From Mactromeris polynyma (taxonomy: Eukaryota; Mollusca; Bivalvia; Venerida; Mactridae), in NCBI GenBank assembly GCA_032209605.1, contig JASFXZ010000001.1, positions 62,001 to 126,000 on the forward strand: 64,000 bases of DNA. Reading direction: 5' to 3'. The notes beneath the pieces are model-generated. The model saw only the letters and a program-made list of their open reading frames with translations, did no database searches and was not told the DNA's origin. Of this stretch, positions 54,853 to 64,000 are shown piece by piece. Position 1 is the stretch's first letter; each line of letters begins with the position of its first letter. A program made the position numbers and the translations under genes.

Positions 54853-57800
54853 AGTCTATGAAACTCGCAATTGTGTTAATGCTATTCTATATTTGCAAAT
54901 GTTCGCAATATTCAAATATTCTTTAAACTCAAATGTATCAAAATGCTTATGAAAACGAGATATTGTGGACATTGAAATTCTGGTGGACCATTCCTGTATA
55001 AAAATACATTTACTTACAAATAAACCACCTCAAAAACAAACGGACGCAAAACAAACACATAAGGTGGTGAAGATCGGAATAAATTAATAATGTGGTGATT
55101 ATAGGAAAGAGGAAATGAATTTGTTAATTCAAGTTAAATATAAACGTCTGGTATTTTTTCGCAGGTTCGACAATAAACGCTTTCATCTTTGTAGTCTGTA
55201 ATTGGCGATGACAGATTAATTTATGATACGTATATTTGTTAAAACGTCATACAGCAACTCACGGCGCATGATGTAATTGCAAAAATAACAGTTTTACACC
55301 ATAAAAACTGCAAGTGTAGATGTATCGTCTGACTTTAACGTATTACATAAACAGTATAACGTTTGATAGTTTGAACATGAACGTTACCACAAGAATTCTG
55401 ATTGGATGATAAATTATGAAACATAGGAAAAAACAAGCGATATAAAACGGTGATATTTATCTCGTATTTTCTTGTTTTGTAATTAAAATGATGTAACAAA
55501 TTACGTGCTCGTCTTAATTACGTTTATCTGCATGATGCATTATCATGCAGGAAACTTTTGTACAGTTTTTAATTAATATAATGGACCTAAAACATGAAAG
55601 TCGGCCATTACAGTCGTCACTGAGAGCAAGTTCTAGCGTTTTTTACAAGTTTTATTACATCCCAAAATACAGCATACTGTTGCAAGATTTGAGTGCTTAT
55701 AGAGGAAGAAGTAGTTTTTCAATGATATATTACAACCGCAATGGTTTAAATGTATTTCACTTTTATATTTCCGGGCGTAAGAGTGGAGTATGTATATTTT
55801 CAACACAACTAAAAAAACTGCTTACCGATAGGTTTTGGAGAAATGTCTTTACTTCCCCCGGATTTCTTGTTTTTGTATAGCTAAGCCGCAAGTATAATCT
55901 TCCTAGGAACATGCCAAGAACGATGCTGACGTCTGGCCATTTGACCGAAAAAGATTGAGGAATGAGAAAGTGTGTCAATTACTTTCATTGAAACTCACAG
56001 CTTGGCATGTTGTCACATCAAGACAGACCATGTCAAAACACTCCACACCAATCGATTTCAATATCAGAATAAGTCTTAATACAAAACCTGCTCCAAAACA
56101 ACGTAACCCATCTAATTAAACTTAGTTACAATTAACACGTCATTTACGCATGGTGGTCAGTTGTCATAATTAGTGTTCATATGTTGCTATAACAGAGATC
56201 TATTTTTGTAAATAGTCGAGGTGATCCGATTGAAACATTGCGTAATAATATTTTTACGACTGTTTTTGTATCATTGTCGTCTGGTATTATATTTGTATTG
56301 GTATTGTAGACCATAAAACACTGATCCTGAAATTGGGATGGAGATTTAGTAGTGAATTTATATTTTCATCAAAGTTCGAAATACATTTATAATCCGGTCA
56401 TATGACTGAGTTATGTTACCGATGCATAGTTTGCTCTTGCGTAGGTGGATCTTGACACTAGGCATTAATTGCATACTTATTTAAGATAACCATGTTCTGA
56501 TAAAATAAAATTAGAAATCTGACGCTTGACAATGAATTTTGTCATTTCTTAGTAAAACGTAGTGGGCATTTATTTGCTTAGAAGGAAGCGCGAAGCCATG
56601 AAAATGAATAGTTTCATGAATAATTCAAATTTAATTGTCATTTGTCATTAAACAAAACAAAGAGTGTGCAAACAATTGGAAGAAATATTTGAGTAATAAA
56701 TTTGCAAAGGACAGGCGACAGGTATACTGTGATATATGTATGTTTAGACCACAGATCAACACACTTAATTTGCATTCTTGAATGGTTGATTCTTGTATGA
56801 TTAATTCAAATAAATGGCAACGTCTGTGAAAGGTATTAATGATGCGCAATACTCGGAAGTAAGCCGCGACCACCTAATGCAGAGAGTTCACAACATTAGA
56901 AAACATCATTACAGAAAAAGCTCGTTATCTCGAGGAGTGATCTTGACAAGAAAATGCTCGAGATAACGATGTGCAAGGTTTGTCTTGTATTTGCAAGCTG
57001 TTTCACATATTTCAGTCACTCATACGTGTTTCGTTTAAACTTTATCAACATATTAAACATTATAGTTTTGTGAAATGTGAAAAAAACAAGTCAAATAATT
57101 CGCTAGTATCGTGACTAATTTGACACCAACATTGTCATTTCAGTAGGTAACTTTCGCCCTCGTGGTGAAGCAGGTAATGAACAATTAAATTGTGTTGACA
57201 GGACCATCGTCTGTACTCTAGTTTCACAAAATGCACAATTTGATGTTCACCGTTTCGAATAATTGTCTACTATGACAAATTCGTTGTACCGAAGTCAAGC
57301 CGATTCCTACGCGATTTTGTCACCAGATATAGGATATGACATGTGTCAGTCTGATTTTGACAGGTAAGGCCTTCATCGTGTAACAACCAAACAAACCTAA
57401 TCTTATTGGTCAAAATATTCCGCGAAATATTTCCTGAAGTACCGACTCTTATTATTTGAATCATGGACCAATCAGAGGGCTTGCTTAAAAACGGTCGAGG
57501 TTATGTGACGCCAGACGTAAGAAAAGGGAAGTTGACAGTGACAGAATCTACGTGAAATTGAAATTGGAAAAAAATAATTCCTTATTTGTAGAAAAAAATA
57601 CTTTGATTGCGCAAAATCTATTCTATCTTGAGTTAAGTAAATTTTTGACTTTCGAAATCATACAGAAAGTTGTCTGATTCGATAATTGGTTCAAAACACC
57701 GAGAGACGAAATCGCCTAAGGTTCGATCTTTGATCAATACAAAGCAATCACTCAACCGTAAAGTACAGGAGACTATGGAACAATGGTACCAACTAGCGAT

Positions 57801-58308
57801 CAGCAAGAATCCTCGATACAGGTATACGGCTTGATAGTTTCCACTGTGACGAATATTTGTATTATGAAGGTAGCAAGCGGAACAAGAACACACGGCTTTG
57901 TAAGTATAAAGTGGAAAATTATAAACGAAAATTTTAAAATAAGTATGATGACAGATTGGTGGTACTAGACGTAGTGTGTCTTGAAGTTTATAGTATACTC
58001 CGGTGCCAGAGCTCTAAATATACAATAAAAGTCTTCCGAAACAATTGACAACGAATAACACGTTTTTAAAAGCGATCGTTTGTGAACCTTTTCTCTGGGG
58101 CCGTATTCACACTCGTTCACTATATTTACAAACGTTATAATTTACCAGCCTTTCATCTTCGTTAAATATAAACGAATAAAAATTTGCTGTTACCCATTAT
58201 TTAATTACAATGTAGGAGCAACAAGAATGTTCAACATTTTAAAGGCTACGTCAGAGTTTCAGGCTTAAAATAACTGTGAATAAGGCCCCCATGTCGGATT
58301 AATGCCCC
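54853..58308. other. No gene seen; small palindrome at 56919-56972
   Basis: GCTCGTTATCTCGAG and CTCGAGATAACGA (56919-56972) form a hairpin and may be a tiny MITE relic. The open frame at 55545-55880 has no coding character or splice context. Confidence 0.35.
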
Positions 58309-58581
58309 AGTCATAGTGTCACGTTTTTGCCGCCACGTTTAGCTACGTTTGGAAACGTGGCTTCAACGTGAGCAAACGTAGAACAACGTGGCTAAAACGT
58401 GATCAAACGTGACAAAACGTGAATTGGAAATTTTTGAACATGTTCAAAATTCGCTGGCGTGTCCCCACAACGAACTACAGCGTGGAAACAACGTGACAGA
58501 ACGTGGTACGGATGAAACTTCCAAAATCGTGTGTGTCAGAAACGGGGCACAACGGCGCGGCCAAAACGTGACACTATGACT
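58309..58581. mobile_element. MITE with AGTCATAGTGTCACGTTTT ends and many ACGTG words
   Basis: AGTCATAGTGTCACGTTTTT at the left is inverted at the right as AAAACGTGACACTATGACT. Between them AACGTG/CACGTT occurs more than ten times, partly as tandem words such as AACGTGGCTAAAACGTG. No coding frame. Confidence 0.8.
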
Positions 58582-59315
58582 AGAGCATAACTTGGATTCG
58601 CTTTCTGTTACATTGCTATATAAAATTTAATTATGTTATCATATATACAAAACATCTAAATGACCCTGATTTTTCATTTCTGCTTTTAATTTACCGGAAA
58701 GCGTTGGTTGTATGCGAAATTTATGCCTCAGCAACAATGTATGAACACTACAATCTTAGTACACGGGAGGTTAGCGTTGTCGTTTTATTCAAACCCCGAG
58801 CGAGATTATTAATTAGTTGTATAGTATTTATTAAACTACGTCCATTATAATGGCTAAATTGTCCCCTGATTAAGTATAGGAGGTGTCAATGTTATTCGTT
58901 TTCTGACAAGAATGTCGACCAAGTTTGACAAAGGCATTTTTTATTATCTTTACGCTTCATATATGAAACATCCTTGGCTCTTTAGATCATTAATTTTGTC
59001 AAACAGCGCCCTCATTTTTTCTTAGTGACATATCAACAATAAAAAATGCTGGATATTTTGGCGGCATTCATAGCTGAAATTAAACGTATCTGCATATATT
59101 GTGTATAGGCCTTTGTGATTTATCATTCGACACGCCCCCAATATTTTATTATAACACGAATTAAAATAAAAGTACCTCCAACAACCGTAAAGGCAAAGGT
59201 ATTCCGATACATATTTGATTCTTTTTTCGGCCAAATATCTGCGTGTATCGAAGTGTTACTAACCATTTCTCGATCCTAAATAAGTGGTTGTGAAATTCGC
59301 GATCAGACCCCTCTC
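58582..59315. other. No gene seen
   Basis: AT-rich sequence with no recognised feature. Confidence 0.4.
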
Positions 59316-59398
59316 AACGAAGGGCTCAAACTCATGACCTTGGAATCATGAGTCAGGCGCATAGCTGATAACCGTTATGCACTCTTAACTCGAACACG
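59316..59398 (-). repeat. tRNA-Met-like sequence (SINE head or pseudogene)
   Basis: On the minus strand: GCGCCTGACTCATGATTCCA (anticodon stem-loop with CAT) then AGGTCATGAGTTTGAGCCC (T arm). This resembles elongator tRNA-Met, but the D-arm region (AGTGCATAACGGTTATCAGC) is expanded and the acceptor stem does not close. Confidence 0.5.
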
Positions 59399-60442
59399 TC
59401 TACTCCCAAAACAAAGCATAACCTGTTGACAGCGTAAAATACATTCAGCTTTGTGGATTTAAATACTTAAGGTGTCGACAAATTTAATATAAATACAGAA
59501 GCAATTCGTGTATCATCATAAATATTTTGTAATGAAAGGTACTCTTACAGTGATAGTACCTGCCATATCCTGTGTATGTTTAATTAGTCAGTATACAAGT
59601 CTACCTATAGAAAAATAGCATCGCAATAATATGCCGTTTACATCTTGCGTGTGGTCGTAATAGAACCTCAAAATTTCACTCGCGAAAATATGTGACAAAT
59701 ACAAGTAACGTACTCCATACGTTGTGACGAAGTAATTTTTGTATTTAAAATAATTACTAGTGTTTATAAGCATTTGTCACTGAGTTATTTACATCAAATA
59801 ATTTGGTATTCAGTAAATCCAAATTAATATATTTTATTACAACGTGTTTAGATTGTGACTCCACCTTTTCTTGTTACTATTTATATCCGTCAAAGGGATT
59901 CCGAGAAAATATCCTGCCGTTCTGTCATGTTGTGTAATGCTAATGTTATTATTTAGAACCGTCAAGGTCGGGACCCCTTTTTGTGATTATCATGGAAACC
60001 ATACAATATATTTCAGCGACACATAATGGTGGACGTGTACATACATTCACTTTAACAACTACATTTTTTAGTCACAGATAAAAATCGTATCTCGTAGATC
60101 ACGTAAAATGTAACCAAATAAGATCATTTTGTGGCGAACTCAGCATTATTTTATTTAAAGTCGTCTGCACGTAAGTCGCCCTGTCCGGTATGTAAGTCGT
60201 CTGCCCACAGGAGTCCATAGCGGGCTCATACCTTCTTATTCCACTCAAATCTTTAGAGACCGCTGTCCTTAAACACCATTTTACAGAAAAGTAATGAATT
60301 CAGTACTATAAAAGTGTATCGCCTCTGTTGAATACTGTTGAAAACGGCACAAAGTTCTAACGCAACCAACAAAAGTTATCATTAAATGTACGAATGTATA
60401 ACATGATACATGTACCATTGAAATGGATTTCAGAAAACATAC
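59399..60442. other. No gene seen
   Basis: AT-rich sequence with no recognised feature. Confidence 0.4.
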
Positions 60443-60950
60443 ATTAACAATATGTTCATTTATTTTCTATTTATTAGCATGTTTGATTATGTTCTGCAAT
60501 AGCCCTGCGCTAGACTGAGACTGAAACATTAACAATATGTGCATTTATTTCTATTTATTAGCATGTTTGAGTATGTTCTGCAATAGCCCTGCGCTAGACT
60601 GAGACTGGAACATTAACAATATGTGCATTTATTTCTATTTATTAGCATGTTTGATTATGTTCTGCAATAGCCCTGCGCTAGACTGAGACTGAAACATTAA
60701 CAATATGTTCATTTATTTCTATTTATTAGCATGTTTGAGTATGTTCTGCAATAGCCCTGCGCTAGACTGACACTGAAACATTAACAATATGTGCATTTAT
60801 TTCTATTTATTAGCATGTTTGAGTATGTTCTGCAATAGCCCTGCGCTACACTGAGACTGAAACATTAACACTATGTGCATTTATTTCTATTTATTAGCAT
60901 GTTTGAGTATGTTCTGCAATAGCCCTGCGCTAGACTGACACTGAAATTAC
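60443..60950. repeat. 84-bp tandem repeat, six units
   Basis: The marker ATTAACAATATG starts at 60443, 60528, 60612, 60696 and 60780, and a variant at 60864: periods 85, 84, 84, 84, 84. The unit includes TATTTATTAGCATGTTTGA and CTGCAATAGCCCTGCGCTAG. Units differ by single bases only, so the array is young. Confidence 0.95.
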
Positions 60951-61054
60951 GAGCACATGTGCCTATAATCATTGGTATGACCACATAAGGATACTCATTT
61001 TGTATACATAAATTGATTAAAATCTAGGAAAACAATGGTAATTGCGTTTACAAT

Positions 61055-61230
61055 GAAATTCCCTAGCAGTATAACTCATAATTCAATCATCAGTATATAC
61101 GGGCAAATGTTTGTTACAGCGAGGTAAGGCAAAAGTCGTCGACCAAAATTTACAGAACAATGTCCGCTGTAACAAAGTTTTGACCGTATATAATAATGAT
61201 TGAATTATGATTTATATTGCTAGGGAATTC
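61055..61230. mobile_element. Foldback element (palindromic MITE)
   Basis: GAAATTCCCTAGCAGTATAA, then CTCATAATTCAATCATCAGT at the left, inverted at the right as ATTGAATTATGATTTATATT and GCTAGGGAATTC. The arms are about 50 bp, the loop about 75 bp. It lies about 520 bp before a likely first exon. Confidence 0.75.
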
Positions 61231-61750
61231 CTCAATGTAGTGGCCAAGAGTTGTAGCTGTAACTGAAGTTAGATGTTTGTTAACGTACCACTCTAGGGAC
61301 ATTAATTATACAAGCAAACAGACGGGCCCCATTGAGTATAGAATCAGACAATCTGATCCCAATGGTACATTGTTTAGTCAGCTGATGTTTCCTCGATACT
61401 GACACCCCGATATGGTAATATTGATCAGTTTGCAATAATTGGAATAAGTTCCAGTCAAAGCCATCTCTCTATTTCTTCTCTCCCTTGCTCTCTCTCACAC
61501 TCTCTCAGTCTATTTCGCTCTCTCTTCCGTGTCATTTACAGACGTCATCATCGTGGCATTATAATAATCGATTTCCATTCAGAGTTCAGCTAGAAACTCT
61601 CGCGAGATAAAAACGATAATATAAACATAGCAGACACTCACTAGCATAAAGGGACATTTCAGGACTGATAAGGGAGTTTTGTGTAGTGTAGACTCATTGA
61701 GACACTTGTCATTACGACTGGGATATCTGTGTAAAGGTTAGATAGTAAAC
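61231..61750. other. Probable promoter region; CT-rich tract at 61466-61530
   Basis: CTCTCTC-rich pyrimidine tract at 61466-61530. ATAATATAAAC at 61614-61625 could be a TATA element about 130 bp before the ATG at 61751. Confidence 0.35.
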
Positions 61751-61879
61751 ATGAAACGTGAAGGAATTCTATTCCTGTCGTGTTGGATCGGATTTGTTTA
61801 CAGTAAGGCAGTATCTGACAAAAACCTTAAAGATGTTTTATCACAGAATCAACCAGATTTTCTAGATAAATTCCAATAT
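61751..61879 (+). CDS. First exon of a secreted protein (partial gene)
   Basis: ATG in context AAACATGA opens 43 codons up to donor CCAATAT/GTAAGTAT, phase 0. Residues 1-19 are a signal peptide (MKREGILFLSCWIGFVYSKA), then VSDKNLKDVLSQNQPDFLDK and FQY. The strong donor and upstream TATA-like site make this a convincing first exon. The frame continues past the donor for 65 codons but loses character. No later exon was found before the window end, and no family is recognised. Confidence 0.5.
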
Positions 61880-62020
61880 GTAAGTATATGTTTTGCCATC
61901 AAACTGGTTAAAGTTCTAATTGCTTGTATAAATGTTAGTTATCACTGCGTGTTTGTTTTCAGAAATTTCATTCATGTCTTCTACTTTACAATTTTTATAA
62001 TTATTATATATTCGTATTCA

Positions 62021-62186
62021 TACTGTGAAACATCGATAATAAGACCACATTTGGATATGACGACAGTTGGTCTTTGAGTGAGTTTGTCTGATAATCAAGT
62101 TATATGTAGAATAAAATTGATCCATGGTATTTTAAGGATAATATGGTCTTTATTTTGAGGTGGTCTTTGAGTGAGGTTTTACTGTA
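62021..62186. mobile_element. MITE of the CAGTAAAACCTC family, copy C (inverted, degraded)
   Basis: The right end GGTCTTTGAGTGAGGTTTTA with CTGTA is the inverted TACAGTAAAACCTCAC end; the left end TACTGTGAAACATCGATAAT is degraded. The middle AATAAGACCAC words match copies A and B. It lies in the first intron of the secreted-protein gene. Confidence 0.55.
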
Positions 62187-62966
62187 TACGTATGTACCTA
62201 GTATATCTCAGATCAAGATATGTCGTCACTGTACTTCAAAGCAACGTATACGGTAAATAATATATATGTATATAGCTGTATATGTATAGACATGAACATT
62301 TATCAAAATGTCTGGTCAGCTGAAAACTGACAACAACACGAAGTATTGTCGATGACGTTTTCTACAAACCGAATGACGTATAAAACAAATCCGCTTGAAG
62401 GTTTGTGCGTGACAGTCGGGCTTAAACACAGTATTTGTTCGTAAGGATTCGTAACTCTAAATGCTAAGTCGTGATCATTTAATTAATTATTCCGCAAGTA
62501 TGAATATTCAATCATGTATGGATGAAATGATTATGCATGCAGCCATTGTTATGGCATCAAATTGTAATAGAAAAGCTAATAAACACGTCAAGCCTGTGTC
62601 TGATTTCCGATTTTGAATAACACCAGCTCTAAATAACCGATAGCACGCTTCAGAAACCGATATGAACGTGTGTAAAGGTGTTATTCTTTCAATCATATAT
62701 TATATTGTGTCTCAATCCTCTCGTATTGGCACGAATAAAACGATCTTGTAGAAAAGAATTGTTCTATTGTGATGCTGTGGTTTTACACATGTTTTCTAAT
62801 ACTTTAATGCATCTTGGTTTGTTCCATGACGCTCAAAAAGAAAATTTCAAAGAAGTTTGGAGTGTACATCACTGGACTGTAATCTACGGAAGATCGGTGA
62901 TGACATCCACTTTTCATTATATCTCATTGGAAATAATGAAGTCGTGAAGTTGAAATCGAATTGAAC
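62187..62966. other. No gene seen
   Basis: AT-rich sequence with no recognised exon. Confidence 0.4.
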
Positions 62967-63160
62967 ACCGCTGTACGATTTCCAACCTCTTCTTTAAGTG
63001 ACGTCATATCCAGAAATCGTCACATGCCACGTCACCACGTACTGACAGTAAGCAATATTTGCCCCATATGGCAATATGAAAACGAAGTGACCATTGTGAG
63101 TAAATATTGTTTCTAGCTCGGAAATAGTGACACCACTTGTTGCGTTTTTGAAATGACGGA
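62967..63160. mobile_element. Long-TIR foldback MITE, copy 2 (right end decayed)
   Basis: CCGCTGTACGATTTCCAACC and CTTTAAGTGACGTCAT match the ends of 34749-34985, as do CGTACTGACAGTAAGCAATA and GGCAATATGAAAACG inside. The right inverted end is only partly kept. Confidence 0.65.
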
Positions 63161-64000
63161 ATTCACGATTTAAACTTCACGAATTAAATATTTCCTAGAA
63201 GATAGATAATTTAGTGAGAATTTCACCACCTGTCTTTCGTAATAACCAGTTTAATTTATTTCTCCTTTATGTTATATACATACATGTACTATTGTGGTTC
63301 AGATTTTCAGTCAGACATTTACAAGTAGCATATCTAACAATACGCCAAAATCTCATAATCACACTTTAATATTAAAGGAAATGGACAAAAAGGAATTGTC
63401 GGCCCTCATTTGACATTGTCGTACATTTTCCACACTTAATACGAGTCTCTATCAGACTTATAAAAAAGAGAGTAAATTTTGAGATTTGAGATTTTTTGAT
63501 TGCTGAGTGTAAGAATCCGTTATAATACCGTGCCCCGACAAAAGAAGATGTCTTTAACGGGAAACGTCGGATAGCTCAAAAAGACAGATTTGTCATAAAA
63601 TGTATAAATGTTTCAAATACATTTTTATCGTAGTAACAACGAAGTATTTCTTGAAATTGGTCGACCGTGTTGCTTGTATAATGTATTCAATGCAATTCTC
63701 AGAGTTAACTTATAATGACATTAACATTAATGTGTATATACGCTACTATATTCTTAAATGAATTAAGTTAGTATGTTGACCTCTGATTTATATTTGTATT
63801 TATAAGAAACTTTGAATGTAAATGGTATATATATATTTGTTTTTATTGTGTATTTTATGTAATTTTGATATATTTGGACTTATAATGTATGCTTATATAT
63901 AATTACAATAAATGTGTGTTTATATTGTGTATTTATATGTAAATGTTGACAATGTACATTGTACATGTCGTAATAAATGTTCCGTTATATTAAAACGAAT
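63161..64000. other. No gene seen; AT-rich end of window
   Basis: CCGACAAAAGAAGATGTCTT and GGGAAACGTCGG at 63536-63572 can form a stem (CCGAC/GTCGG) around a GAAGATG-GAAAC core. TATATA/TGTGTATTTAT low complexity occupies 63820-63960. Confidence 0.4.

Noticed and set aside
55545..55880. 111-codon plus-strand frame as a gene
   Set aside because: Composition follows the AT-rich background, there is no motif and there are no splice signals or promoter.
59316..59398. Functional tRNA-Met gene
   Set aside because: The anticodon and T arms look right, but the D arm is expanded and the acceptor stem does not pair.
62678..62947. 89-codon frame as a later exon of the secreted-protein gene
   Set aside because: No acceptor in matching phase was found at its start and the sequence shows no continuity with the first exon.

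Overview
The window looks like an invertebrate nuclear genome, most likely a bivalve mollusc. It is AT-rich, has short exons with GT-AG introns, and is full of small mobile elements. The reasons for bivalve are: an element with 162-bp tandem core repeats followed by an (ACGG)n tract (like the bivalve pearl/BIV160-type repeats), tRNA-derived SINEs of the kind common in molluscs, and a chitin-deacetylase-like gene with a very basic tail. The species cannot be fixed from sequence alone.

Layout. (1) 704-9434, minus strand: a multi-exon gene joining a CARF/ALS2CR8-like N-terminal part to a MULE-type transposase domain. Its introns hold a TA-flanked MITE, a SINE remnant, the pearl-like element and a 3.2-kb minisatellite of 52 units of exactly 61 bp. 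(2) 11866-14372, plus strand: the middle of an SLC22-like organic-ion transporter, including a probable 19-nt micro-exon. I see no 5' or 3' exons for it. (3) 14722-28036: a 13.3-kb imperfect palindrome. Its arms (14722-19621 and 23541-28036) each carry a TATA-driven, three-exon Ras-like GTPase gene. The two copies converge on a spacer holding a decayed Ty3/gypsy element. The left GTPase copy is open (198 aa); the right copy has an early stop (169 aa) and a shorter second intron. (4) 29592-33350: a coding-like frame broken by one stop, then a decayed pogo/Tigger transposon sitting between copies of a ~95-bp repeat. (5) 33.3-44.2 kb: no gene recognised, with scattered MITEs, SINEs and one 80-84-bp minisatellite. 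(6) 44760-47159, minus strand: an intact, intronless 799-aa secreted chitin-deacetylase-like protein. (7) 47.2-64 kb: mostly repeats (MITEs, SINEs, a mariner fragment, an 84-bp tandem array) plus one convincing first exon of a secreted protein at 61751-61879.

The genes do not form a pathway. The unifying theme is remodelling by mobile DNA: a transposase-derived fusion gene, an inverted gene duplication bounded on the inside by LTR sequence and on the outside by a dispersed repeat, and MITEs sitting next to a splice acceptor and next to promoters. The best candidates for something new are the GTPase palindrome, the chitin deacetylase with its 440-residue Arg-rich tail, and the length-locked 61-bp array. 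Intron-exon joins were read by eye from splice consensus, phase and family similarity; none is backed by transcripts.
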